Source: Pseudomonas silesiensis
GTDB lineage: Bacteria > Pseudomonadota > Gammaproteobacteria > Pseudomonadales > Pseudomonadaceae
Assembly (NCBI RefSeq): GCF_001661075.1
Contig: NZ_CP014870.1
Coordinates: 2,128,501-2,192,500 of the forward strand
Length of the DNA: 64,000 nucleotides
Reading direction: 5' to 3'
A model generated the notes under the pieces. The model was not told the origin of the DNA, did no database searches, and saw nothing but the letters and a program-made list of their open reading frames with translations. Made by a program: the position numbers and the translations under genes. Below, piece after piece: positions 36,801-45,663 of this stretch; position 1 is the stretch's first letter, and every line of letters starts with the position of its first letter.

Positions 36801-39800
36801 AGCGGTGGTCAGCGCAGCGGTCTGCGCGGTAGTCAGGGCCGCAACGCTGGCCACTGTCAAGGCGGCGATGTCAGCGGTTTCGATGGCCGCCACTTGCGTA
36901 GTGGTCAGCGCGGCCACTTGGGCGGTGGTCAGTACCGCCACCTGGGCGGTCGTCAGGGCCACCACCTGAGCAGTGGTCAAGGCGGCCATGTCAGCGGTTT
37001 CCATGGCACTGATCTGGGTCGGCTTCAGGGCCGCCACTTGGGCCGTGGTCAGCGCCGCAACTTGGGCGGTGGTCAACGCTACCAGTTGGGCGGAGGTCAG
37101 GGCGCCGACGTCGGCAGTTTCCATGGCTGCCACTTGCGTGGTGGTCAAGGCCGCCACTTGGGCTGGTTTCAGCGCTGCGACTTGTGCCGTGGTCAACGCC
37201 ACCACCTGAGCGGTAGTGAGTGCCGCCACGTCAGCGGTTTCCAGAGCAGCAACCTGGGCCGGAGTCAGTGCCGCGACTTGTGCCGTGGTCAGCGCTGCGA
37301 CCTGAGCGGTGGTCAGGGCCACCACGCTGGCGGTGGTCAGTGCAGCGACATCGGCGGCCTGCAGGGCCACCACTTGCGTGGTGGTCAGCGCCGCTACCTG
37401 GGCCGGTTTCAGCCCGGCTACTTGGGCGGTAGTCAGGGCGACCACCTGGGCGGTGGTCAGGGCAGCGGTCTGCGCGGTGGTCAGGGCTGCGACGCTGGTT
37501 ACTGGCAAGGCAGCGATGTCAGCGGTTTCGATGGCCGCCACTTGCGTGGTGGTCAGCGCGGCCACTTGGGCGGTGGTCAGGGCCGCCACCTGGGCGGTGG
37601 TCAATGCCACGACCTGGGCGGTAGTCAGTGCCGCGACATCGACAGTCTGCAGGGCGCTGATCTGGGTCGGTTTCAGGGCTGCGACTTGTGCCGTGGTCAG
37701 TGCCGCGACCTGGGCAGTGGTCAAGGCGACGACGCCTGCGGTGGTCAGCGCGCCGATATCCGCGGTTTCCATGGCCGCCACTTGCGTGGTGGTCAGGGCG
37801 CCCACTTGGGCGGTGGTCAGTGCCGCGACTTGTGCCGTGGTCAACGCCACCACCTGAGCGGTGGTGAGTGCCGCCACGTCGGCGGTTTCCAGGGCAGCGA
37901 CCTGGGCCGGAGTCAGCGCCGCGACTTGTGCCGTGGTCAGTGCTGCGACCTGAGCGGTGGTCAGGGCCACCACGCTGGCGGTGCTCAGTGCGGCGACATC
38001 GGCGGCCTGCAGGGCCACCACTTGCGTGGTGGTCAGCGCAGCCACTTGGGCCGGTTTCAGCCCGGCTACTTGGGCGGTGGTCAGCGCCACCACTTGGGCG
38101 GTGGTCAGGGCTGCGGTCTGCGCAGTAGTCAGGGCCGCAACGCTAGTCACTGGCAAGGCTGCGATGTCAGCAGTTTCGATCGCCGCCACTTGCGTGGTGG
38201 TCAGGGCGGCCACTTGTGCGGTGGTCAGGGCCGCCACCTGGGCGGTGGTCAATGCCACGACCTGGGCGGTAGTCAGTGCCGCGACATCGACAGTCTGCAG
38301 GGCGCTGATCTGGGTCGGTTTCAGTGCCGCGACTTGTGCCGTGGTCAGTGCCGCGACCTGGGCAGTGGTCAAGGCGACGACGCCGGCGGTGGTCAGCGCG
38401 CCGATATCCGCGGTTTCGATGGCCGCCACCTGCGTGGTGGTCAGGGCGGCCACTTGTGCGGTGGTCAGTGCCGCCACCTGGGCGGTGGTCAACGCCACCA
38501 CCTGAGCGGTGGTCAAGGCGGCCACGTCGGCGGTTTCCAGAGCAGCGACCTGTGCCGGAGTCAGTGCCGCGACTTGTGCCGTGGTCAGCGCTGCGACTTG
38601 GGCGGTGGTCAGCGCCACCACGCTGGCGGTGGTCAGTGCAGCGACATCGGCGGCTTGCAGGGCTGCCACTTGCGTGGTGGTCAACGCCGCCACCTGGGCC
38701 GGTTTCAGACCGGCTACTTGGGCGGTAGTCAGGGCGACCACTTGGGCGGTGGTCAAGGCTGCGGTCTGCGCGGTAGTCAGGGCGGCAACGCTGGTTACAG
38801 GCAAGGCGGCGATGTCAGCGGTTTCGATGGCCGCCACTTGCGTGGTGGTCAGGGCGGCCACTTGGGCGGTGGTCAGTGCCGCGACTTGTGCCGTGGTCAA
38901 CGCCACCACCTGAGCGGTGGTGAGTGCCGCCACGTCGGCGGTTTCCATGGCGCTGATCTGGGTCGGCTTCAGCGCCGCCACCTGTGCCGTGGTCAGCGCC
39001 GCTACCTGGGCGGTGGTCAGGGCCGCGACGCTGGCGGTGGTCAGCGCGCCGATATCCGCCGTTTCCATGGCCGCCACTTGCGTGGTGGTCAGGGCAGCCA
39101 CTTGCGCCGGTTTCAGCGCGGCCACCTGGGCGGTGGACAGCGCCACCACCTGAGCGGTGGTCAGGGCTGCGGTCTGCGCGGTGGTCAGTGCCGCGACGCT
39201 GGTTACTGGCAAGGCGGCGATGTCAGCAGTTTCGATGGCCGCCACTTGCGTGGTGGTCAGCGCGGCCACTTGGGCGGTGGTCAGGGCCGCCACCTGGGCG
39301 GTGGTCAATGCCACGACCTGGGCGGTAGTCAGTGCAGCGACATCGACAGTCTGCAGGGCACTGATCTGGGTCGGCTTCAGGGCCGCGACTTGTGCCGTGG
39401 TCAGTGCCGCGACCTGGGCAGTGGTCAAGGCGACGACGCCTGCGGTGGTCAGCGCGCCGATATCCGTGGTTTCGATGGCCGCCACTTGCGTGGTGGTCAG
39501 GGCGGCCACTTGTGCGGTGGTCAGGGCCGCGACTTGTGCCGTGGTCAACGCCACCACCTGAGCGGTGGTGAGTGCCGCCACGTCGGCGGTTTCCATGGCA
39601 GCGACCTGGGCCGGAGTCAGCGCCGCGACTTGTGCCGTGGTCAGTGCCGCGACTTGGGCGGTGGTCAGCGCCACCACGCTGGCGGTGGTCAGTGCGGCGA
39701 CATCGGCGGCCTGCAGGGCCGCCACTTGTGTGGTGGTCAACGCCGCTACCTGGGCCGGTTTCAGCCCGGCTACTTGGGCGGTAGTCAGGGCGACCACCTG

Positions 39801-42278
39801 GGCGGTGGTCAGGGCAGCGGTCTGCGCGGTGGTCAGGGCCGCAACGCTGGTCACTGGCAAGGCGGCGATGTCAGCGGTTTCGATCGCCGCCACTTGCGTG
39901 GTGGTCAGGGCGGCCACTTGTGCGGTGGTCAGGGCCGCCACCTGGGCGGTGGTCAATGCCACGACCTGGGCGGTAGTCAGTGCCGCGACATCGACAGTCT
40001 GCAGGGCGCTGATCTGGGTCGGTTTTAGGGCTGCGACTTGTGCCGTGGTCAGTGCCGCGACCTGGGCAGTGGTCAAGGCGACGACGCCTGCGGTGGTCAG
40101 CGCGCCGATATCCGCGGTTTCCATGGCCGCCACTTGCGTGGTGGTCAGCGCGGCCACTTGGGCTGTGGTCAGGGCCGCCACCTGGGCGGTGGTCAACGCC
40201 ACCACCTGAGCGGTAGTGAGTGCCGCTACGTCAGCGGTTTCCAGAGCAGCGACCTGGGCCGGAGTCAGCGCCGCGACTTGTGCCGTGGTCAGTGCCGCCA
40301 CCTGGGCGGTGGTCAGCGCAACCACGCTGGCGGTGGTCAGTGCAGCGACATCGGCGGCTTGCAGGGCTGCCACTTGCGTGGTGGTCAGCGCCGCCACTTG
40401 GGCCGGTTTCAGACCGGCTACCTGGGCAGTGGTCAGCGCCACCACCTGGGCGGTGGTCAAGGCTGCGGTCTGCGCGGTGGTCAGGGCCGCAACGCTGGCC
40501 ACTGTCAAGGCGGCGATGTCAGCGGTTTCGATGGCCGCCACTTGCGTGGTGGTCAGGGCAGCCACTTGGGCAGTGGTCAGGGCCGCCACCTGGGAGGTGG
40601 TCAGGGCGACAACCTGAGCAGTGGTCAAGGCGGCCACGTCGGCGGTTTCCAAGGCACTGATCTGGGTCGGCTTCAAAGCCGCGACTTGTGCCGTGGTCAG
40701 TGCCGCGACCTGGGCGGTGGTCAACGCTACCAGTTGGGTAGAGGTCAGGGCGCCGATATCGGCAGTTTCCATGGCCGCCACTTGCGTGGTGGTCAGCGCA
40801 GCGACTTGCGTGGTTTTCAGCCCGGCCACCTGGGCGGTGGTCAATGCCACGACCTGAGCGGTGGTCAGGGCTGCGGTCTGCGCGGTAGTCAGGGCTGCAA
40901 CGCTGGCCACTGTCAAGGCGGCGATGTCAGCGGTTTCGATGGCCGCCACTTGCGTAGTGGTCAGCGCGGCCACTTGGGCGGTGGTCAGTGCCGCGACTTG
41001 TGCCGTGGTCAACGCTACCACCTGAGCGGTGGTCAAGGCGGCCACGTCGGCGGTTTCCATGGCACTGATCTGGGTCGGCTTCAGGGCCGCCACCTGTGCC
41101 GTGGTCAGCGCCGCGACCTGGGCGGTGGTCAGTGCCGCGACGCTGGCGGTGGTCAGCGCGCCGATATCCGCGGTTTCCATGGCCGCCACTTGCGTGGTGG
41201 TCAGGGCCGCCACTTGGGCCGGTTTCAGCGCGGCCACCTGGGCGGTGGTCAGCGCCACCACCTGGGCGGTGGTCAGGGCAGCGGTCTGCGCAGTGGTCAG
41301 TGCCGCGAGGCTGCTCACTGGCAAGGCGGCGATGTCAGCAGTTTCGATCGCCGCCACTTGCGTGGTGGTCAGGGCGGCCACTTGGGCGGTGGTCAGGGCC
41401 GCGACCTGGGCGGTGGTCAATGCCACGACCTGGGCGGTAGTCAGTGCCGCGACATCGACAGTCTGCAAGGCGCTGATCTGGGTCGGTTTCAGGGCCGCGA
41501 CTTGTGCCGTGGTCAGTGCCGCGACCTGGGCAGTGCTCAAGGCGACGACGCCGGCGGTGGTCAGCGCGCCGATATCCGCGGTTTCCATGGCCGCCACCTG
41601 CGTGGTGGTCAGGGCGGCCACTTGGGCGGTGGTCAATGCCGCCACCTGGGCGGTGGTCAACGCCACCACCTGAGCGGTGGTGAGTGCCGCCACGTCAGCG
41701 GTTTCCAGAGCAGCGACCTGTGCCGGAGTCAGCGCCGCGACTTGTGCCGTGGTCAGTGCCGCCACCTGGGCGGTGGTCAGCGCCACCACGCTGGCGGTGG
41801 TCAGTGCCGCGACATCGGCGGCCTGCAGGGCCACCACTTGCGTGGTAGTCAGCGCAGCGACTTGCGTGGTTTTCAGCCCGGCCACTTGGGCAGTGGTCAA
41901 GGCGACAACCTGTGCGGTGGTCAGGGCGGCGGTCTGGGCCGTGGTCAGGCTGGCGAGCGAGGCGACGGGCAGCACAGCGATATCCGCCGTTTCGATGGCA
42001 GCGACTTGCGTAGTCGTCAGCGCGGCGATCTGCGTGGTTTTCAGTGCGGTGACCTGAGCGGTGGTCAGGGCCACGACTTGTGCGGTGGTCAGCGCCGGTA
42101 CTTGCGCGGCCGAGAACGCGCCGATGTTGGGCATGGTGATGACCGCGATCTGCGCAGTGGTCATCAGGGCGATCTGAGCGGTGCTCAAGGCTGCGATATC
42201 CTGGGTTGCGAGCCCAGCAATGGTGGTTGTACTCAAGGCAGCGACTTGCGCTGGGGTCAACGAAGAAATAAAGCTCAT
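33801..42278 (-). CDS. Giant octapeptide-repeat protein with C-terminal calcium-binding loops
   Basis: A 2825-residue protein. From the N-terminus to about residue 2535 it is an almost unbroken run of about 315 octads with consensus LTTAQVAA, broken at regular places by variants such as ETADIAAL, KPTQISAL and QAADVAAL. These form a super-repeat of 27 octads (216 residues, 648 bases). The last about 290 residues are unlike this: they carry five DxNxDG loops (DLNGDGVQ, DLNADGHKE, DLNGDGQVN, DSNHDGAVN, DANNDGVS) and an acidic end, as in type I secretion cargo. No signal peptide. ATG at 42278 follows AGGATGCGTTC; 42302 is a possible alternative. Such proteins are sometimes auto-named heme-utilisation proteins without evidence. 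Likely a secreted, Thr-glycosylated surface protein. Confidence 0.85.
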   Translation of the reverse strand: MSFISSLTPAQVAALSTTTIAGLATQDIAALSTAQIALMTTAQIAVITMPNIGAFSAAQVPALTTAQVVALTTAQVTALKTTQIAALTTTQVAAIETADIAVLPVASLASLTTAQTAALTTAQVVALTTAQVAGLKTTQVAALTTTQVVALQAADVAALTTASVVALTTAQVAALTTAQVAALTPAQVAALETADVAALTTAQVVALTTAQVAALTTAQVAALTTTQVAAMETADIGALTTAGVVALSTAQVAALTTAQVAALKPTQISALQTVDVAALTTAQVVALTTAQVAALTTAQVAALTTTQVAAIETADIAALPVSSLAALTTAQTAALTTAQVVALTTAQVAALKPAQVAALTTTQVAAMETADIGALTTASVAALTTAQVAALTTAQVAALKPTQISAMETADVAALTTAQVVALTTAQVAALTTAQVAALTTTQVAAIETADIAALTVASVAALTTAQTAALTTAQVVALTTAQVAGLKTTQVAALTTTQVAAMETADIGALTSTQLVALTTAQVAALTTAQVAALKPTQISALETADVAALTTAQVVALTTSQVAALTTAQVAALTTTQVAAIETADIAALTVASVAALTTAQTAALTTAQVVALTTAQVAGLKPAQVAALTTTQVAALQAADVAALTTASVVALTTAQVAALTTAQVAALTPAQVAALETADVAALTTAQVVALTTAQVAALTTAQVAALTTTQVAAMETADIGALTTAGVVALTTAQVAALTTAQVAALKPTQISALQTVDVAALTTAQVVALTTAQVAALTTAQVAALTTTQVAAIETADIAALPVTSVAALTTAQTAALTTAQVVALTTAQVAGLKPAQVAALTTTQVAALQAADVAALTTASVVALTTAQVAALTTAQVAALTPAQVAAMETADVAALTTAQVVALTTAQVAALTTAQVAALTTTQVAAIETTDIGALTTAGVVALTTAQVAALTTAQVAALKPTQISALQTVDVAALTTAQVVALTTAQVAALTTAQVAALTTTQVAAIETADIAALPVTSVAALTTAQTAALTTAQVVALSTAQVAALKPAQVAALTTTQVAAMETADIGALTTASVAALTTAQVAALTTAQVAALKPTQISAMETADVAALTTAQVVALTTAQVAALTTAQVAALTTTQVAAIETADIAALPVTSVAALTTAQTAALTTAQVVALTTAQVAGLKPAQVAALTTTQVAALQAADVAALTTASVVALTTAQVAALTTAQVAALTPAQVAALETADVAALTTAQVVALTTAQVAALTTAQVAALTTTQVAAIETADIGALTTAGVVALTTAQVAALTTAQVAALKPTQISALQTVDVAALTTAQVVALTTAQVAALTTAQVAALTTTQVAAIETADIAALPVTSVAALTTAQTAALTTAQVVALTTAQVAGLKPAQVAALTTTQVVALQAADVAALSTASVVALTTAQVAALTTAQVAALTPAQVAALETADVAALTTAQVVALTTAQVAALTTAQVGALTTTQVAAMETADIGALTTAGVVALTTAQVAALTTAQVAALKPTQISALQTVDVAALTTAQVVALTTAQVAALTTAQVAALTTTQVAAIETADIAALPVTSVAALTTAQTAALTTAQVVALTTAQVAGLKPAQVAALTTTQVVALQAADVAALTTASVVALTTAQVAALTTAQVAALTPAQVAALETADVAALTTAQVVALTTAQVAALKPAQVAALTTTQVAAMETADVGALTSAQLVALTTAQVAALTTAQVAALKPTQISAMETADMAALTTAQVVALTTAQVAVLTTAQVAALTTTQVAAIETADIAALTVASVAALTTAQTAALTTAQVVALTTAQVAGLKPAQVAALTTTQVAALQAADVAALTTASVVALTTAQVAALTTAQVAALTPAQVAALETADVAALTTAQVVALTTAQVAALKTTQLAALTTTQVAAIETADIAALPVTSIAALTTAQAAALTTAQVVALTTAQMAALKPAQVAALTTTQVAALQAADVAALTTASVVALTTAQVAALTTAQVAALTPAQVAALETADVAALTTAQVVALTTAQVAALTTAQVAALTTTQVAAIETTDIGALTTASVVALTTAQVAALTTAQVAALKPTQISALQTVDVAALTTAQVVALTTAQVAALTTAQVAALTTTQVAAIETADIAALPMTSVAALTTAQTAALTTAQVVALSTAQVAALKPAQVAALTTTQVAAMETADIGALTTASVAALTTAQVAALTTAQVAALKPTQISAMETADVAALTTAQVVALTTAQVAALKPTQIAALTTTQVAALETADLSVLTNTQLTALTTAQVAALTTAQVVALKPAQISALEIADVAALTTAQVVALTTAQVAALTTAQAAALTTTQVAALETADIAALTVANASSLTTAQTAALTTAQVVALTTAQVAALKVTQIAALTTTQVAAIETADIGALTSAQLAALTTAQVAALTTAQIAALKPTQISALETADVAALTTAQIVAIETTDMAALTTAQVAALTTAQAAVLTTAQLSHLSMTQVDSFTTAQLQAMTAAQIDALALSTPLVLDLNGDGVQTTHLSTGVKFDLNADGHKETTGWATGGDGLLALDLNGDGQVNDGSELFGSSFRLPDGSLAKDGFEALVSLDSNHDGAVNGADQLFASLQVWVDANNDGVSDKGEMHTLNELGITQFNLDVAKTAELNHGNLIGLDSSYETSDGQSHTIADVWFRTDANGNQSFDLTKLDSHAVDAHSLGAIDLAADGGKASVLTVDAEAVGKLGQAGQVDVATGAAAPVQMIIDGDHNDTVNITGDSGEWQAAGTTTVEGASYNVFNDGDVQLLVATDVQTWIH
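34690..42250 (-). repeat. 24-bp tandem repeat field with 648-bp super-repeats
   Basis: DNA coding for the octads. The marker GACATCGACAGTCTGCA occurs at 35931, 37635, 38283, 39339 (one base differs nearby), 39987 and 41451. The steps are 1704, 648, 1056, 648 and 1464, all multiples of 24, with 648 occurring twice exactly. This shows expansion by whole-octad and whole-block duplication. Boundaries are approximate. Confidence 0.93.
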
Positions 42279-42683
42279 GAACGCATCCTGTGTAGGGGTC
42301 ATTTACTGCGCTGCCAGCGTTGTCGCCGTAGCCTTGGGTGAGAATTTGGTAGCCCACCTGTCGTTAGCGACACAATCGGTAGAAACATTAAGAATCTTTT
42401 TTGATGGCGTTTTGCCTTTTTCGGCTTTTTGGTTATAAAAAAACGCAGCGTTATAGGCTCGCACAGTAAAAATTAATATCACATGGCCACTGTTCGAGGG
42501 TTTACGCCATTCTTGGCGAGCTGACGAAACGGTGCGACGTTGTACCGCCATGACCTTGACCCTTACCCGGCACTTCCCCTAGTGTGCGCGGGACATGTCG
42601 TCCGTCGGCAAGCACTGGTCAGCGGAACATGCCCCCATTCCCCCTTTTGCCATCCGGCAAGGGCCTCGATCGAGTAACTGATT
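42279..42683. promoter_or_regulatory. AT-rich divergent control region
   Basis: About 400 bases between the giant gene and the methyltransferase. It is clearly AT-richer than its surroundings (about 42380-42480) and has a TGTCG-TTAG-CGACA inverted repeat at 42359-42372 and TATAAC-like hexamers on the minus strand. No gene is supported here. Promoters for both flanking genes must lie within it, but I cannot fix a start site. Confidence 0.45.
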
Positions 42684-43286
42684 GTGAAAACCTTCCTCCA
42701 TGTAGGTTGCGGTCCAAAGAGCAAGAACAACACGACCAAGGGCTTCGCCTCGGAACAATGGCAAGAGTTGCGCTTCGATATCGATGAGAGTGTCAACCCG
42801 GACATCGTCGGCACCATGACCGACATGTCCCAGGTCAAGGACGCTTCGGTGGATGCGCTGTTCTCCAGCCACAACATCGAGCATCTCTATCCCCATGAGG
42901 TGCCGGTAGCCCTGGCGGAGTTCAAGCGCGTGCTCAAGCCTGGCGGTTTCGTGATCATCACCTGCCCGGACCTGCAATCGGTGTGCGCCCTGGTCGCCGA
43001 GGACAAGCTGACCGACGAAGCCTACCTTTCGCCCGCCGGCCCGATCGCGCCCATCGACATCCTCTATGGCCATCGCCCGGCCATGGCCAACGGCAACGTG
43101 TTCATGGCGCACCGTTGCGGTTTCACCAAGAAGGTTCTGACCGGCTCCCTGCAAGCGGCCGGCTTTGACATGGTGCTGCCGATACAGCGTGCCCATCCGG
43201 CCTACGACCTCTGGGCGGTGGCGGCACTTGCTCCGATCTCCGAGCAGGAAGTGGTGGCGATCGCCAACCAGCATTTCCCTGGCTAA
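42684..43286 (+). CDS. SAM-dependent class I methyltransferase
   Basis: A 200-residue protein starting at GTG. It has motif I in a short form (FLHVGCGPKSKNN), ALFSSHNIEHLYPHEVPVAL in the motif IV region and FKRVLKPGGFVIITCPDL typical of class I enzymes. It is divergent from the giant repeat gene. It could methylate the sugar put on by the GT41 enzyme, or the protein, or something unrelated; only its position suggests the link. Cytoplasmic. Confidence 0.75.
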   Translation: MKTFLHVGCGPKSKNNTTKGFASEQWQELRFDIDESVNPDIVGTMTDMSQVKDASVDALFSSHNIEHLYPHEVPVALAEFKRVLKPGGFVIITCPDLQSVCALVAEDKLTDEAYLSPAGPIAPIDILYGHRPAMANGNVFMAHRCGFTKKVLTGSLQAAGFDMVLPIQRAHPAYDLWAVAALAPISEQEVVAIANQHFPG

Positions 43287-43302
43287 GCCATGCTGAACCG
43301 CG

Positions 43303-43332
43303 AGCCCGGCATGCAGCATTGGCGGCCGGGCT
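43303..43332 (+). terminator. Hairpin after the methyltransferase gene
   Basis: Perfect 8-bp stem AGCCCGGC / GCCGGGCT with a 14-base loop, 16 bases past the methyltransferase stop. No T-run follows. Confidence 0.45.
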
Positions 43333-43423
43333 GTAGCCGTCCGGTCAGCACCCACTCCTGACCGTTCTGCACATTAGCCAAGATAGTGGACACCATACTT
43401 AGTGGACACTACTTTGGGTCCGA

Positions 43424-43843
43424 TCAAGGGTTGCGCCGGGTCTCCAGCGCCGTAAACAACAACATGCCGGTCAGCATGGCCAACATGAACACGATCACTT
43501 GCCAGCGCCCCGTCAGCAGAATTGCCACAGCGGGGCCAGGACAGATGCCCGCGATTCCCCAGCCGATGCCGAACAACAGGCTCCCCCCGATCAAGCGCGG
43601 GTCCAACTCACGTTTGATCGGTAGCTGCATTGGCCTTCCCAACAGCGAACTGGACTGTTGGCGCGCCCAGGTTAAAGGGCCAACGGCTATGCCTATGGCC
43701 CCGACCATGACCAACGCCAGGGAAGGGTCCCAAGCACCGGTCAAATCCAGGAAAGCCACTACTTTTTTCGGGTTGGCCATGCCTGCCAAAAGAAGACCGA
43801 AGCCGAACAGCAAACCGGCAATGAATGCACTCAGTTTGATCAT
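43424..43843 (-). CDS. YeeE/YedE-family membrane protein, second half-unit
   Basis: A 139-residue integral membrane protein with about four helices (MIKLSAFIAGLLFGFGLLLA and GSLLFGIGWGIAGICPGPAV). The GICPGPA loop with a conserved Cys marks the YeeE/YedE (thiosulfate/sulfur-compound transport) family. Its start overlaps the stop of the partner gene by ATGA, and together the two small proteins correspond to one full-length YeeE. Confidence 0.85.
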   Translation of the reverse strand: MIKLSAFIAGLLFGFGLLLAGMANPKKVVAFLDLTGAWDPSLALVMVGAIGIAVGPLTWARQQSSSLLGRPMQLPIKRELDPRLIGGSLLFGIGWGIAGICPGPAVAILLTGRWQVIVFMLAMLTGMLLFTALETRRNP

Positions 43844-44280
43844 GTCCAACCCCCCGGCAGATGACGCAAGACAAACACCGTGGCGAATCCACTGAACATG
43901 AAACACGCAGTGGCGACCATCGATCGCGGAGAAAGGCGCGATATGCCGCACACGCCATGTCCACTTGTGCAACCGGAGCCGTAGCGGGTGCCGATGCCCA
44001 CCAGTAAGCCGGCAGCAGCAAGTCCGAGCCAGCCGCTCTGGAACTCGATTTGGGGCAGGGTGGCAAACAGTCCCCATAACAGCGGCGCGATGAGCAGGCC
44101 CAGAAGAAACAGCGCTTTCTCAACTGCTCCTTCGCTGCGGCGCTGTAAAAGACTGCCAATCAGACCGCTGATGCCTGCGATACGCCCGTTGGCGACGACG
44201 AATAGACTGGCAGCCAGGCCAATCAATGCGCCCCCTGCAAGGGAGGACCAGGGAGTGAAATTGAGCCAGTCGACATTCAT
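43840..44280 (-). CDS. YeeE/YedE-family membrane protein, first half-unit
   Basis: A 146-residue membrane protein with about four helices. The conserved GTRYGSGCTSGHGVCGISRL loop (about residues 97-116) carries the Cys residues thought to pass sulfur species in this family. It is translated first and coupled to the second half-unit. Import of thiosulfate or another sulfur compound is the family expectation; here it borders a stress-protein island. Confidence 0.87.
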   Translation of the reverse strand: MNVDWLNFTPWSSLAGGALIGLAASLFVVANGRIAGISGLIGSLLQRRSEGAVEKALFLLGLLIAPLLWGLFATLPQIEFQSGWLGLAAAGLLVGIGTRYGSGCTSGHGVCGISRLSPRSMVATACFMFSGFATVFVLRHLPGGWT

Positions 44281-44438
44281 GGGGCTTTTCCGGAGCGATT
44301 TACAGTCGAGGAAATGTCCAAAGCGTGGAAACTGTGCTTGAACAGCATCTGCGATGAGTTGCTGGCACCCTCTGAATGTTTGTCGGATGCCCGCTTATTC
44401 TCCCATCACCTGTTTTTTGATACGGCTCTGTCCATCGT

Positions 44439-45359
44439 TCAGATTTTTTCCGGGGACACCGCCCAAACGCTGCAGGGCAGCTTGTACAGCAGATGTTCCA
44501 CCGTGCTGCCAACCAACCGCTCCATACCGCGATGACCAACGCGCCCCATGACAATCACATCGGTGTCGTAGGCCTGCGCGTAGCTGGACAGCACCTTGGC
44601 CGGATTGCCCATGATCATGTGCTGGCGCTCCGGCGGGATACCGTTGCGCTCAGAAAGGTCGCGAAAGGCATCAGCCTGCGCGTCGAACAGCGTCTTGGCT
44701 TTTCCTGAGGAGAAAAACGCCGATCCATTGCTGAAACCGAATTCGTCCGCACTGATGCTGGAAAGATCATGGGCGTAGATCACGTCCAGTTCTGCATTAC
44801 AGGTGCTTGCCAGTTTGGAGGCTTCACGCAGAATTCTGTCGTTGAAGTCTTCGTATTGCTCATCAGAATGAAAGGGGTCAACGGCGGCAACGATCTTGCG
44901 CGGCAAAGCGTTGTGCAAATGACTGACAAAATGCAGGGGCACCGGGCATTCACGCAGCAGGTGGATATCTAGCGGCGTAAACATCAGGCGTGACAGCAGC
45001 GATTCGTGCTCCAGCGCCTTGATCAATACGGCCATCGGCTGTTCTTTGAGATGAATGAGGATTTCCTGCAAAGGCCTTTCGACCCAGACGACTTCCGTGG
45101 TGACGTGCACACCGATCTTGCGCAAGGGGCGGGCCTGGTCCTCGAGCCACTGACGATGGCGTTCGACATAGCCCAGGCGCATCTGCTCCAGCGCTTGTTC
45201 GTTGACCATGGCGGCAGTCGCCAGCCCTTCAAGATAATCAAACGCCACGATGTGCAGGTCTGCACCTGAAGCCTTGGCCAAGGCCGCGGCCCGGTCGAAG
45301 GCGGGGCTGTTTTCCATCAACGGCGAGACGACCAGCATGAAGCGTGATTGATCAGGCAT
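44439..45359 (-). CDS. Universal stress protein, tandem USP domains (1 of 5)
   Basis: A 306-residue protein with two USP domains. The second ends in the nucleotide-loop pattern DTDVIVMGRVGHRGMERLVG followed by STVEHLLYK, matching the GxxGH...G-S/T signature. The first is degenerate, as in UspE-type proteins. It is divergent from the 92-residue gene, and a TTGAT-N4-GTCAA box lies about 107 bases upstream. It probably helps survival under low oxygen or energy stress. Confidence 0.88.
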   Translation of the reverse strand: MPDQSRFMLVVSPLMENSPAFDRAAALAKASGADLHIVAFDYLEGLATAAMVNEQALEQMRLGYVERHRQWLEDQARPLRKIGVHVTTEVVWVERPLQEILIHLKEQPMAVLIKALEHESLLSRLMFTPLDIHLLRECPVPLHFVSHLHNALPRKIVAAVDPFHSDEQYEDFNDRILREASKLASTCNAELDVIYAHDLSSISADEFGFSNGSAFFSSGKAKTLFDAQADAFRDLSERNGIPPERQHMIMGNPAKVLSSYAQAYDTDVIVMGRVGHRGMERLVGSTVEHLLYKLPCSVWAVSPEKI

Positions 45360-45663
45360 GACAGATCTCCGGTAGGTAATCGCGCAATCGCGTGCCCCAA
45401 TGACAGCCGTGTTACTGGGCTTTGAAGCCTTGCCCTTATCCTGCCGCTGTTAAGGGGGGGCCGGTTTGATCTTTGTCAAATGGAGGGGCATGCAGGGTGT
45501 TGCCCGACGTGCGGTTGTCCGGGCGTCGTCCAGTGACGAAATTGTTGATCATTATCAAGCTTTCCCCCGATTCCCCGGCGCAGTCTTTGGGCTCGTGCAG
45601 AAGGGATCGCGATTGCGCCGTGAGGCTGTGCGCGTGGATTCTTGTAGCAGTACGGAGGTATCT
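45360..45663. promoter_or_regulatory. Divergent control region with two ANR/FNR-type boxes
   Basis: About 300 bases with two boxes: TTGATCTTTGTCAA (45466-45479, one mismatch) and TTGATCATTATCAA (45545-45558, perfect TTGAT-N4-ATCAA). The first is nearer the usp gene on the minus strand, the second 106 bases before the small gene on the plus strand. Anr in Pseudomonas binds such sites under oxygen limitation. No gene is supported inside. Confidence 0.7.

Noticed and set aside
34450..42341. Very long plus-strand frames (over 700 and 1100 residues) opposite the giant repeat gene
   Set aside because: They mirror the 24-bp repeat in an antisense frame, giving Gly/Gln/His-rich nonsense. The minus strand has the DxNxDG end, ribosome site and terminator.
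43385..43411. Direct repeat AGTGGACAC at 43385 and 43401 as an insertion-sequence end
   Set aside because: Too short, no second end or transposase nearby.
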